Below, piece by piece: positions 35,565 to 44,283 of a stretch of 64,000 nucleotides of DNA. A model generated the notes under the pieces. The model did not search any database. It saw only the letters and a program-made list of their open reading frames with translations, and was not told the origin of the DNA. Position 1 is the stretch's first letter; each line of letters starts with the position of its first letter. Source of the DNA: Luteitalea pratensis (GTDB lineage Bacteria > Acidobacteriota > Vicinamibacteria > Vicinamibacterales > Vicinamibacteraceae). The position numbers and the translations under genes are program-made. The stretch is from assembly GCF_001618865.1 (NCBI RefSeq), contig NZ_CP015136.1:6793001-6857000 (forward strand), in the 5' to 3' direction.

Positions 35565-35704
35565 TAAGTCGTCGCACTGAGCCCACATCCGAACAGAGAT
35601 GCGTTCTCGTTCAGTACAAGCGGAGTCGAATTCCGTGGCGAGGCGGGAGGGACATCCGCCGGTGATACAGCTGAGGGGCCGGCATGACCACGCTCGCTGA
35701 GCGC

Positions 35705-36013
35705 TCAGCGAACCTGAAACTGAACGCCTTCGGCCTGCTGCAATTTGGCGAGCACTTCGAACAGGTTCTTGGCCTGCGGATTGCCGCTGGGTCCGAACAT
35801 GCGCATCAGGCTCTTGGCGGGCGTACGCGTCCGGTCGCCGAGTTCCTCGAACCCGATGGTGCCGTTGATGTAGTCGCGAAGGATGGCCTTGCCCGTATCG
35901 ACATCACCGGAGAGAAGGCACTCGATCGCTTCACGAAGCATCGCGCGGCGAAACTTCGACGAACGCTCCATGCGTGCCTTCACGGTGTCCTTGAAATCTG
36001 TCGTTAGCGGCAT
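35705..36013 (-). CDS. HigA-like antitoxin of a toxin-antitoxin pair
   Basis: 102 residues, DNA-binding antidote type. LREAIECLLSGDVDTGKAIL, then DYINGTIGFEELGDRTRTPA and KSLMRMFGPSGNPQAKNLFE form the Cro/XRE-like helices typical of addiction-module antidotes paired with RelE/HigB toxins. ATG 36013 has AGGAGCAGG just upstream, 10 bp after the toxin stop, so toxin precedes antitoxin as in higBA. Expected to neutralise the toxin and repress the operon through the palindrome at 36344-36365. Confidence 0.8.
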   Translation of the reverse strand: MPLTTDFKDTVKARMERSSKFRRAMLREAIECLLSGDVDTGKAILRDYINGTIGFEELGDRTRTPAKSLMRMFGPSGNPQAKNLFEVLAKLQQAEGVQFQVR

Positions 36014-36023
36014 CGTCCTGCTC

Positions 36024-36353
36024 CTACGTCTTGCGCTTCTTGTACTGCTTCCAGTGGTCCCGTGCGACCTCGATGTCTCGGCTTTGGCGCTTCTTCGTAC
36101 CGCCGCCAAGCAGGATGACGATCCTGTCACCGTCCTTGCCGAGATACACGCGGTAGCCAGGGCCGAAGTCGATCTTGACTTCGAATACGCCTGCGCCCAC
36201 AACCTTCACGTTCGACCAGTTGCCGGTGCCGAGCCGTGTCAGCGAAGTGGTGACGCGGGCTGCAGCCATATCGTCCAGCCGGCCGAACCACTGATCAAAA
36301 GGGCTCCGGCCAGCAGCGTCGACGTACTGGCTGAGTTCAAGCGATGGTAACAT
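36024..36353 (-). CDS. RelE/HigB-superfamily toxin
   Basis: 109 residues. Sequence order SPFDQWFGRLDDMAAARVTT, then GTGNWSNVKVVGAGVFEVKI, DFGPGYRVYLGKDGDRIVIL, LLGGGTKKRQSRDIEVARDH is the phage-Gp49/HigB-like RelE fold: the conserved GPGYR(V/I)Y core and the GGxKxxQxxDI catalytic end. It likely cleaves mRNA at the ribosome. ATG 36353 lies inside the palindromic operator. Length and all landmark residues are intact, so the locus may be active. Confidence 0.85.
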   Translation of the reverse strand: MLPSLELSQYVDAAGRSPFDQWFGRLDDMAAARVTTSLTRLGTGNWSNVKVVGAGVFEVKIDFGPGYRVYLGKDGDRIVILLGGGTKKRQSRDIEVARDHWKQYKKRKT

Positions 36354-36365
36354 TTACGTTACCAT
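36344..36365. promoter_or_regulatory. Palindromic operator of the toxin-antitoxin operon
   Basis: Perfect 8-bp inverted repeat ATGGTAAC/GTTACCAT with a 6-bp spacer, overlapping the toxin start codon. Its position and symmetry fit autorepression by the antitoxin or toxin-antitoxin complex, as known for higBA-type loci. Confidence 0.6.
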
Positions 36366-36459
36366 GCGTCCACTGGGCATGCCCTGGACGGTGGGCGCGC
36401 CTGCGCCACCCTGTCAACACGACCTTCGGCCGCCGGCACAGCCGATTCATCGGCTGGCG

Positions 36460-36774
36460 TCACCCAGCGGCGCGAGCCCTGTGAGGACCACTGGCTCCTG
36501 GTCCGGGAACTCCGCTACCAGCGAGAAGCTTGCCGCCCATGGCTTCGACGTAGTCGCGCAGCGTCGAGATCAGCAGGTCGCTGCGCTGCTCGAGCCGGGA
36601 GACGCCGTCCTGGCCGATGCCGAGCACCTCGGCCATCTTCTGCTGCGTCAGCTTGTGCGCGCGGCGCAGCTCCAGCAAGGAGCAGTCCTCGGCAACGATG
36701 GTCGCTGCACGCGCCGCGACCTTCCGCTTGCGTCCGGGGCTGAGCCCCTTGCGAAGGTGTGCGATGTTATTCAT
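36460..36774 (-). pseudogene. XRE-family antitoxin with frameshifted end
   Basis: MNNIAHLRKGLSPGRKRKVA leads into LLELRRAHKLTQQKMAEVLG, GQDGVSRLEQRSDLLISTLR and DYVEAMGGKL, a classic XRE helix-turn-helix antitoxin. After GGKL the present frame gives a Gly/Pro-rich tail, whereas the other frame gives LVAEFPDQEPVVLTGLAPLG, the usual ending. So one base was gained or lost near 36525. The DNA-binding part is intact and could still be made. Partner toxin upstream is decayed. Confidence 0.7.
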
Positions 36775-36960
36775 GACTTGCGCGCTCTTCGTCGAGCGTC
36801 GGCGCAATGCTCCTGCCTGAAGTGCTGCCAGGTGAGCTTCGAATCGGGCATTGGCTCTCTCAATAGCGGCCGATAGAGCCGCTTCTGACCGCCGCCGGAC
36901 TTGTCGCCCTCGTACAGGATGATGGCCCTGCGTCCTGCACCTCGTCGTCCAGCGCCCCGA
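36771..36960 (-). pseudogene. RelE-type toxin relic
   Basis: Frame 1 gives RAIILYEGDKSGGGQKRLYR, frame 2 continues ANARFEAHLAALQAGALRRR up to the antitoxin ATG. Together they are the C-terminal half of a RelE/HigB-like toxin that normally overlaps the XRE antitoxin start. The N-terminal half is gone at a junction near 36960, so it cannot be active. Confidence 0.6.
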
Positions 36961-37010
36961 ACTATCAGTCCGTCGTTCTGGCTCGGACACGACCTGCTCG
37001 CGACGTCTAC

Positions 37011-37421
37011 CAGCAGATGGGAACAGCGAGCTGGCACTCAAAGCTCTGGACGAAGCCGACGCCTTAACCCCCAACAGCAAGAACCTGTCGCTTCGAGGAT
37101 ACATCCTGGCGAAATCGGGGCGCAGGAATGAGGCCGAGCAAGTGTTGCGCACACTGGAAACCCGTGCTCGCGAAAGTGTTGCTCGCGAACGTTACGTGCC
37201 ACCCTCTACAGTCGCGATCGTGTACGTTGGGCTTGGCCAACGCGATTTGGCCTTCCACTGGCTCGAGAACGCCTTACAAAGCGCGAGACGTTCACCTTGT
37301 CTATCTGGCAGCCGGGTCTTCCGGGTGGGACGACCTTCGCGAGGACCCACGCTTTTGTGCACTTGTCGAACGCTGCGACTTCATGCGCACGGCGAACACG
37401 GGTGGCCACACAGAGCGATAG
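37011..37421 (+). pseudogene. TPR-repeat protein C-terminal relic
   Basis: Frame 1: NSELALKALDEADALTPNSK, YILAKSGRRNEAEQVLRTLE, RYVPPSTVAIVYVGLGQRDL, AFHWLENALQS. Frame 2 continues ARDVHLVYLAAGSSGWDDLR, EDPRFCALVERCDF. This is the typical ending of TPR proteins fused to kinases or transcription regulators in Acidobacteriota. A one-base shift lies near 37278. The 5' part is missing. It borders the decayed toxin. Confidence 0.7.
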
Positions 37422-37568
37422 AGGCGAAGGCAGCGGTTCAATGAACCGTCGTGCGATTTGGCCTGTTCTGTAGACTTTCGATTGGTAGTACTGCGGCACA
37501 GACCGTGCTAGATTCGCGAACTGCCTTCCTGCGACTGGCTGTCGTTTCAAATTTTGCCGAGATACTTG

Positions 37569-38363
37569 ATGGGGCTTTCTGCGCGAACTACGGCATTCTG
37601 TGGTCCATCGTTGGTGGGAAGCGTCACGAGGGCGTTGCACGTCCTGCTCGTGCTCCTGGTTCCGGGTTGCAGCCCACTGGCCGCGCAGACCAACGCCACA
37701 CCTCCCCCTTCGATTGGCGCCGTCGTGCGGGAGATGCCCCGCGACCTCTGGCGCTTCATTTCGTGGGACACCGGCATCGTCCTCGGGATTGGCGGTGGCG
37801 CCGCCGCCATCGGACATGTCTGGGACGACGATCTGGCGGGCGAGATCGAGACCAACGTCAGGCTCAACAATGCGATGGAGCCGGGGCACACCTACGGCGC
37901 CTTCTCAGTTCAGGCGCTCCTCGGCGTCGGCTTGTATACCGGCGGGTGGCTTGCCAAGGAGGGACGGCTCGCGACCACGGGCGCGGACATCATGCGCGCG
38001 CAGCTCCTCAGCCAGGCGTACGTGCAGGCGATCAAGTACACCGTGCAGCGTGAGCGGCCGGACGGATCGAACTCGGTGTCGTTTCCGTCGGGTCACTCTG
38101 CCAGCGCATTCGCGACCGCGAGTGTGTTGCAGCGGCACTACGGCTGGAAAGTCGGTGTCCCTGCCGCCCTCGCCGCTGGGTATGTCGCGACCGCGCGCGT
38201 GCACGACAACAAACACTACTTGAGCGACGTGATTTTCGGAGCCGCCATGGGCATCGCTGCTCAGCGGACGGTCACCCTGCACGCCGGCCGCTACGGCATG
38301 GTGCTGACGCCCGTCGCCGGTGGAGGACGTGCTGGCGTGCTGGCCGTCATTCGACCGCGCTGA
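37569..38363 (+). CDS. PAP2-family phosphatase (secreted or membrane-anchored)
   Basis: 264 residues. A hydrophobic N-terminal segment (HVLLVLLVPGCSPLAAQ) is a signal peptide or anchor. The acid phosphatase/vanadium peroxidase signature is complete: KYTVQRERPD (~156), SFPSGHS (~171-177) and RVHDNKHYLSDVIFG (~210-224), with catalytic His in SGH and RxxxxxHxxSD. It probably dephosphorylates lipid phosphates such as undecaprenyl pyrophosphate or phosphatidic acid. ATG 37569 is used; TTG 37554 is an alternative. It stands alone. Confidence 0.88.
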   Translation: MGLSARTTAFCGPSLVGSVTRALHVLLVLLVPGCSPLAAQTNATPPPSIGAVVREMPRDLWRFISWDTGIVLGIGGGAAAIGHVWDDDLAGEIETNVRLNNAMEPGHTYGAFSVQALLGVGLYTGGWLAKEGRLATTGADIMRAQLLSQAYVQAIKYTVQRERPDGSNSVSFPSGHSASAFATASVLQRHYGWKVGVPAALAAGYVATARVHDNKHYLSDVIFGAAMGIAAQRTVTLHAGRYGMVLTPVAGGGRAGVLAVIRPR

Positions 38364-38400
38364 CCCCTACCGCGGGGAATCCACGGGGTCTGGTGCGGTG

Positions 38401-39702
38401 TCAGGGAACTCGAATGGCAGCCGCGAAGACCGGACGGCGCGGATCGATGACCGCCCAGCAGCCGGCGCCGATGAGAAACAGCACGCCCATCACGTAGAGC
38501 GGCAGATCCCAGTTGGCGAACCATTCAACCGAGTAGGCGACGATGAGCGGGTTGAGCATCGCGACGAGGTTGCCGATGGAGTTCATCGTGCCGCCGACGA
38601 CGCCCACGTGGCTGCCGCCGATCTCGATTGCCGTCCCCCATGCCGCGCCCAGCGTGAACATCGTCAGGCCCGTGCCGATGGCAATCAGGCCGGCCGCCGC
38701 GACGGGCGACGAGGCGTGGCCGGCGGCAATCAGGCAGAGGCCGACGACGAAGTAGGCGACGCCCCCCAACACACAGCGGCCGACGCGGAGCCCGTAACGG
38801 CTGCACAGGTGGTCGGTGAGCCATCCGCCGAGCAAATCGCCCGGCATGCTGACCAGCAACGGCAGCCCGGCAAACAGCGCCATGCCGGAGATGTTGAAGC
38901 CATGGCGCTCCAGCAGATATGTCGGCAGCCAGGTGATGCAGAAGTAGAAGATCATGCAGTTCGGGATGTACATGACGCTCAGTGCGATCATGTTCCGGCT
39001 GCGAATGAGCTCTCTCCAATACGCCCAGCCGCTCGGGTGAGCGGCCTCGCGCGGGCGGCCGGCGACGATGGCGTCCAGTTCTTCCGCGTTCACCGCGGGA
39101 TGTTCCGACGGATCGTTTCGGAACCAGTACAGCCACACGGCGACCCACACCACGCCGACCAGGCCGAAGGTGACGAAGACGCCGCGCCAGGACATCACAC
39201 TCAGCATGCCGGGCCACCAGCTGCCCAGCAGGCCGCCGCCGACGATCAGGCCAGGAGTCAGGCCGGCGACCAGGTGAGCGCCGGCAAAGAAGATGCCTTG
39301 CGCCCGTCCGCGCTCGCTGCGCGGAATCCACCGCGAGAACGTACGCGCGACGCACGGCCACGCGCCCGCCTCGCCGGCGCCGAAGAGGAATCGCACCGCC
39401 AGCAAGACGGGATAGTTGAACGCGGCCGCCGTCGCGACGGTCAACGCCGACCACCAGATCACGATTCGCGCGACCACCGAGCGCGTGCCGACCCGATCGG
39501 CCCACCGGCCGGTTGGCACCTCGAACAATCCGTATGCGAACTGAAAGGCGGTGAACACCCAGCCCATCTCGACGGCGGTCAGCCCGAGGTCTCGACGGAT
39601 TCCTGGAGCGAGCGTGCCGATGGCAACGCGGTCAAGGTAGGTCACCATCGCCAGCGTCGTGGCGAGCGCAACAACCCGATAGCGCGCGCGGGTGGCCGGC
39701 AT
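38401..39702 (-). CDS. MFS transporter of the ACS/hexuronate-type family
   Basis: 433 residues, 12 hydrophobic helices. [20 protein letters not shown] near the start and [10 protein letters not shown] (~65-74) plus [20 protein letters not shown] (~103-122) are the hallmarks of anion:cation symporters that take up organic acids such as hexuronates or phthalate. The second half has [18 protein letters not shown], the repeat of the loop motif. No sugar-acid catabolic gene is adjacent, so the substrate is unknown. Confidence 0.88.
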   Translation of the reverse strand: MPATRARYRVVALATTLAMVTYLDRVAIGTLAPGIRRDLGLTAVEMGWVFTAFQFAYGLFEVPTGRWADRVGTRSVVARIVIWWSALTVATAAAFNYPVLLAVRFLFGAGEAGAWPCVARTFSRWIPRSERGRAQGIFFAGAHLVAGLTPGLIVGGGLLGSWWPGMLSVMSWRGVFVTFGLVGVVWVAVWLYWFRNDPSEHPAVNAEELDAIVAGRPREAAHPSGWAYWRELIRSRNMIALSVMYIPNCMIFYFCITWLPTYLLERHGFNISGMALFAGLPLLVSMPGDLLGGWLTDHLCSRYGLRVGRCVLGGVAYFVVGLCLIAAGHASSPVAAAGLIAIGTGLTMFTLGAAWGTAIEIGGSHVGVVGGTMNSIGNLVAMLNPLIVAYSVEWFANWDLPLYVMGVLFLIGAGCWAVIDPRRPVFAAAIRVP

Positions 39703-39997
39703 GGGCGCCCTATCTTACAGGTAGTTCGACGGCACGGACACCGCCGCCGTCGGCTCATCACGTGACTTGCGCCGCCCGGCGCCGGCAAACGCACGTGTTC
39801 ATTACGAGCTCGGTGGGTTGACGGTCACACGTGATGGCCGATGGGCGCTCGCCAACCGTGACCGATCGGTGGGAGAGCGACATCATGGCCGCCGAGAGCG
39901 TGCGCTGACCGAGACGTGATTGGCCCGACGACAAGTCCGAGGACCGCGGCCTTACCGTGGCATGTCGCGGGGGGCTGTATGACTGTGACGCCGATCC
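39703..39997. other. Intergenic stretch, no gene seen
   Basis: 295 bp between the MFS start and the hybrid kinase stop. It contains CACGTGTTC and TCACACGTGATG elements around 39792-39835 but no ORF, T-run terminator or clear promoter. Confidence 0.4.
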
Positions 39998-42394
39998 TCA
40001 GGCCTCGCGCAGCGGTGGCCGCGTCGGACGCCAGTGCCGCAGGTGTCGTGCGACGAGGTCCACGAGCAGCGTGCTCGACACCGGCTTGCGGGCCGAGTCC
40101 GAGAATCCGTGGTCGCGCAACGTCGCTTCCCGGTCCTCGCCGCTGCCCGAGATCGCGATGATCGGGCCCTCGTAGCCGTGCGCGCGCAACTGAGTGGCCG
40201 TGACGAGACCGTCCTGATCGGGCAAGTCGAGATCGAGCAGGATGGCTTCCGGCGCGAGGGAGTGCGCGAGGGCAACGGCCTCCTGTCCGGTGCCGGCCGT
40301 GACGACGCGGGCACCCGCGCTGCTGAGCACGACGGCAAACAGCTGCCGGATGTCCTCGATGTCGTCGCACACCAGCACCAGCGGTCCGTCGCCGGTGCTC
40401 TCGACGACATCCTGCTCGTGCGGCGCCGCGAACACCGTCGGCGGCGTGGCTTCCCGCGCCGGCAGCGTCAGGGTGAAGCGACTGCCGCATCCCTCGGACG
40501 AGGAAGCCTCGAGGTCTCCTCCCATCAGCCGGGCGAGTCGGCGTGACACGCTGAGGCCGAGGCCGGTGCCGCCCATGCGCTGCGCGCGCTGGTATCCCTG
40601 TTCGTACTCCTCGAACATGCGGGCGAGCGCCTCGGACGGGATGCCGCTGCCGGTGTCCTGGACCACGAGCGTCAGTCGCCCGTGATCCCAGGCGACGACG
40701 AGGCGAATGTCGCCGGCCTCGGTGAACTTCATCGCGTTGCCCAGCAGGTTCAACAGGATCTGGCGCACGCGAAGGGCGTCGATCAAGAGGTACGCCGGGA
40801 CGCCAGGGGCGACATTGCCGGAGAGGGCGACCCCATCGTTGCGGGGCAGACCCTCGACGGTGGCCAGCACGTCGCTCAACAGTTGCCGCACGTCCACCGG
40901 TTGCGGGTCGATGCGAGCACGTCCCACCGCGATCGTCGCATCGTCCAGGAGGTTGTTGACCAACTGCAGCAGGTGCGCGCCGTTTCGCGAGATCACTCGA
41001 GCGTACTCCTGTACCTCACGAGGGTCGCGACCCTCGACGATGAGGCGCCCGAAGCCGAGAATGGCGGTGACCGGCGTGCGCAGTTCGTGCGCGATGTGGT
41101 TGAGGAATTGCGTCTTGAGCTCTGAGGCGCGCTCCGCCGCCTGACGCTCGGCCTCGATGAGGCTGCGTTCCCGACGGAGCCGGACGAGGTCGGCGAGGGT
41201 CAGCAGCCCAGCCGATGTGGCCGCCGCGACCAGTGGGCCAAACAGCCACGTGCGCTGCTGCAGGAGCACCAGCATCGACGCCGCGAGGGCAGCGGTAGTC
41301 AGGCCCGAGAGCAGGAGCGCGACGAGCGTGGTGCGTGACCGATCGGGACGCCATGCCCAGCCGAGCAGCAGGACGCCCAGCGCGAGTGCGAGCCCGATCG
41401 TGTCGATCACCGCGACGCGCGGACGCACGACGGCGCCGTCTCGAAGGAGGACCGTGGTCAGGCGGATGAACTCGACGCCTGGCACTCGTCCGACGGGCGT
41501 CGGCACGGCTTCTTCCAGCAGCAGGGCCGTCGCCCCGATGAAGACGCGACGTCCGCGCACGTGCGCGGCGACGTCCGGGTCCCCGACATCTGTCACGGCC
41601 GCGCGCACGAGTCGCGAGAACGCCAGCGTGGCCAGCGCGGGCTGCGCTGATGGATACCGGAGTTCGACCTGGCCAGCCCGGTCGACGGGGAGCGCATGCC
41701 CAGCGATGAAGATCGTCGGCCCTCGCCAGCCTGGCCGCCACGTGACGTCGTCTTCACTCCCGAACAGGGAAGCGACCGCCATCGCCGGCAGCCACGCGCG
41801 CCCGACGCGCGTCAGCACGGGGAGGCGCCGGACGATGCCGTCCTCGTCGGCCCCGGCCGTCGCCACACCCAGTCGCGCGGCGGCCTGCAATTCGGGCCGC
41901 GGCGCCACCAGGCTGATCGCTTCGCTCGCCGGCGTCCCGTCCGCCACCGTCATGCCGGACGTGGCTCCGGGCGCAACGGTACGGTCCGTCGTCATCCTGA
42001 AGGGAACGGGCACGGCGGGCAGCACGATGCCGGGGGTGCGGGCCAGGGCTTCGCGCAACTGATCGTCACCGTCGCGCGGATCCGCGGCCAGGACGTCGAG
42101 GGTCACGTGTCGCGCGCCCTGTGCGCCGAGGTAGTCCACGACATGCGCCCAGACATCCCGACGATAGGGCCATCCGCCGATGAGCGGTTGCAGGTCGGCC
42201 ATCGAGGCGTCGTCGATCCCGAAGACCACGGTGCCGTCGTCGGCGAGAGTGGGAGCGAACAGGGCCGCCAGACGATCCCACAGCCATGCGTCCAGACGGC
42301 GACCCGGACCACTGACGTCGAGGCCGACCGCGACAGCGATCGCCACGATGACGATGACCTGGGCTGCGCGGGCGTGGCGCAACCCGGTGTGCAT
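39998..42394 (-). CDS. CHASE2-domain hybrid sensor histidine kinase
   Basis: 798 residues. TM helix at 11-26, extracytoplasmic CHASE2 domain (~45-320; VVFGIDDASMADLQPLIGGW start), three TM helices (~327-347, 357-377, 384-402), HisKA with phospho-His H436 in HIAHELRTP, HATPase with N553 (NLLGNAMKF), DTGSGIP and GGTGLGLS, and a C-terminal receiver domain with D721 (LLDLDLPDQDG). It senses an extracytoplasmic signal and passes phosphate to its own receiver; no output regulator is next to it. The start follows the stop of the LysM-FecR gene by one base, so the two are one operon. Confidence 0.93.
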   Translation of the reverse strand: MHTGLRHARAAQVIVIVAIAVAVGLDVSGPGRRLDAWLWDRLAALFAPTLADDGTVVFGIDDASMADLQPLIGGWPYRRDVWAHVVDYLGAQGARHVTLDVLAADPRDGDDQLREALARTPGIVLPAVPVPFRMTTDRTVAPGATSGMTVADGTPASEAISLVAPRPELQAAARLGVATAGADEDGIVRRLPVLTRVGRAWLPAMAVASLFGSEDDVTWRPGWRGPTIFIAGHALPVDRAGQVELRYPSAQPALATLAFSRLVRAAVTDVGDPDVAAHVRGRRVFIGATALLLEEAVPTPVGRVPGVEFIRLTTVLLRDGAVVRPRVAVIDTIGLALALGVLLLGWAWRPDRSRTTLVALLLSGLTTAALAASMLVLLQQRTWLFGPLVAAATSAGLLTLADLVRLRRERSLIEAERQAAERASELKTQFLNHIAHELRTPVTAILGFGRLIVEGRDPREVQEYARVISRNGAHLLQLVNNLLDDATIAVGRARIDPQPVDVRQLLSDVLATVEGLPRNDGVALSGNVAPGVPAYLLIDALRVRQILLNLLGNAMKFTEAGDIRLVVAWDHGRLTLVVQDTGSGIPSEALARMFEEYEQGYQRAQRMGGTGLGLSVSRRLARLMGGDLEASSSEGCGSRFTLTLPAREATPPTVFAAPHEQDVVESTGDGPLVLVCDDIEDIRQLFAVVLSSAGARVVTAGTGQEAVALAHSLAPEAILLDLDLPDQDGLVTATQLRAHGYEGPIIAISGSGEDREATLRDHGFSDSARKPVSSTLLVDLVARHLRHWRPTRPPLREA

Positions 42395-42395
42395 G

Positions 42396-44051
42396 TCAGA
42401 ACGCGGCCACGAGGGCGCCTGCCCCGAGTGGCAGGAGGATCCACCACCACTTGCTGCGTGGCGGCTTCGGGATGTCGAGCGACTGTGTTGGACCGAAGGG
42501 ACCGCTCACGCCCTCGGCGTTCACCACGCGAACACGGACGTGGTAGCGGCCTGGTGTCGGCCTCGGCACGGTGATCATCGGCGCGTCCACCTCGGCGTCG
42601 ACGATGGCCGCTCCGAACCATGGATCGGCCGCCATCTGGACGACGTAGCGATCTCCGGGCGCGCCCGCCGACCAACGTAGCGTGAGGTCGCGCTTCTGCA
42701 CCGAGGCATCGGGCGCTGGCCCGGCGGCGGGCCGCGCCCGCAACTCGACCACGGTCGGGTCTCCCCATGGGCCGCGATCCTCGCCCACGCGCGACGCCAC
42801 GCGCCACACGTATCGTCCCGGAGGCAGCGCCAAGGTGGCGGTCACCTCGCGGATCGCCGTCTGCTCCGACCGCGTGGCCGCGAAACCATCATCGGTGGCG
42901 ACCTGCAGGTCGAACGCCTCGACGCCGTCGGGACGGGTCCACTCCAGCGCCACGCTGTCGCCGTACGTCACGCCGTCACCGGACGACTTGACGAGTGGCG
43001 GTACGGGGCGTGCGTCGACAGTGAATGTCGCGGTCGCCTCGAGCCCCTCGAGGTCGTCGGCATCGATGCCGCGGACGGCGATTCGGTAGATGCCGTCGGC
43101 AAGGTCCGGCCACGTCACTTCGGGTGAGGGGACCTGCTGGTCCTCCAGGGCAGGCGCGTCGCCGGAGGGTGCAACGCTCACGCGATATGCCGTCGCTCCG
43201 GCGATGGCAGGCCAGCGTACCCGCACTGGCAGCCGGGCGGAGGAGGCCGACAGTGCCGCGAGATCGGTCTGCGGCAGCAGGGCGCGCGGCGGTGCGAGCG
43301 GCACGCCGACGCGTGCGCGCATGCCGTACCCGGCGGGGAGCGCCACGTTCTCGGGGCCACGCCCGACGCCGACCGATCCATCTGTAACCTCGGTGGCCAC
43401 CGACGCGGCGTCGGTACCTACCGACACGCGGAACTCCGTGCCGCGCACCGTCGCGATCACGACCGGCGTACTGATCTCGTGCTTTTGCGCCGGATGGGTC
43501 GCCGGTACGACCGACGATTCGACGCGGCCACGCTGGACGTCCACCCGCGTGCGGCTGACCTGTGGTCCCGCCAGCGTCCGCAGTTCGACGAGCGTGATGC
43601 GAGCCTGCTCGCCGAGGGTGACGAGGCTGCCCGTGGACAACTGCAGCTTCACGCTCTCGTCGTCAGCGGTCACGACGGAATCGCCGGGAGCGAGCGTCGC
43701 GCCGAGCAGCGCGAGCACGGTGCCCGCGCCGGCCGTTTCGACGCGCGGCTTGCCGCGCACCCAAAGCACGCGTGCCTCACCTGGCAGGCTCCGCATCCGA
43801 TCGAGCGGGAAGGCCAGCGTCCGACCCGGCCGCAGGCGCTTCGGGTTGCGCACCTTGTTGAGGCGGGCGACGATGGACCAACGGTGTGGCTCGCTGAGTA
43901 GTTGCTCGGCGAGTCTGATCAACGTGTCGCCACGCACGATGGTGTGCGTGTACGTGTCGTCGGGCGTGAGGGGAGCTGGTGGACCCTGCGCCTCGACCGT
44001 GGCCGACAGGCCCGCGATCAGCAGGCTGCATGAGACTCGCCGCAGTGACAC
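42396..44051 (-). CDS. LysM-FecR domain protein with fibronectin-like repeats
   Basis: 551 residues. Signal peptide (VSLRRVSCSLLIAGLSATVE). LysM at ~35-85 (YTHTIVRGDTLIRLAEQLLS) binds peptidoglycan. FecR domain at ~95-245 (PGDSVVTADDESVKLQLSTG, STPVVIATVRGTEFRVSVG). Two or three Fn3-like modules (~260-525, SARLPVRVRWPAIAGATAYR, DSVALEWTRPDGVEAFDLQV) and a C-terminal hydrophobic anchor (KWWWILLPLGAGALVAAF). GTG 44051 chosen because AAGGGGAG precedes it. It probably sits in the periplasm against the wall and signals to the CHASE2 kinase encoded next (inference from operon). Confidence 0.9.
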   Translation of the reverse strand: MSLRRVSCSLLIAGLSATVEAQGPPAPLTPDDTYTHTIVRGDTLIRLAEQLLSEPHRWSIVARLNKVRNPKRLRPGRTLAFPLDRMRSLPGEARVLWVRGKPRVETAGAGTVLALLGATLAPGDSVVTADDESVKLQLSTGSLVTLGEQARITLVELRTLAGPQVSRTRVDVQRGRVESSVVPATHPAQKHEISTPVVIATVRGTEFRVSVGTDAASVATEVTDGSVGVGRGPENVALPAGYGMRARVGVPLAPPRALLPQTDLAALSASSARLPVRVRWPAIAGATAYRVSVAPSGDAPALEDQQVPSPEVTWPDLADGIYRIAVRGIDADDLEGLEATATFTVDARPVPPLVKSSGDGVTYGDSVALEWTRPDGVEAFDLQVATDDGFAATRSEQTAIREVTATLALPPGRYVWRVASRVGEDRGPWGDPTVVELRARPAAGPAPDASVQKRDLTLRWSAGAPGDRYVVQMAADPWFGAAIVDAEVDAPMITVPRPTPGRYHVRVRVVNAEGVSGPFGPTQSLDIPKPPRSKWWWILLPLGAGALVAAF

Positions 44052-44283
44052 TGAAGGTGGCTCCCCTTTCGTCGGCACGCACGGCGCTTCATGCGATGCG
44101 GTTCACGATAACAGACGGACCACTGCTGAGTTCCGAGGGACTTGCCTGTAACTGCCCACGCGTCCATCCTTGCCGTGGCCATCGCCATCGCCACCTTGTG
44201 TGTGTCCTTCCGCCAGAAAGAACTCGCGGGGCCGACCTACTGGCTTGCTTCTGGGCACGGTTCCCTTACGCGCCGGTTGAGCG

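Noticed and set aside
38320-39765. 481-codon plus-strand ORF over the MFS gene
   Set aside because: Antisense of a recognisable 12-helix transporter; composition is low-complexity.
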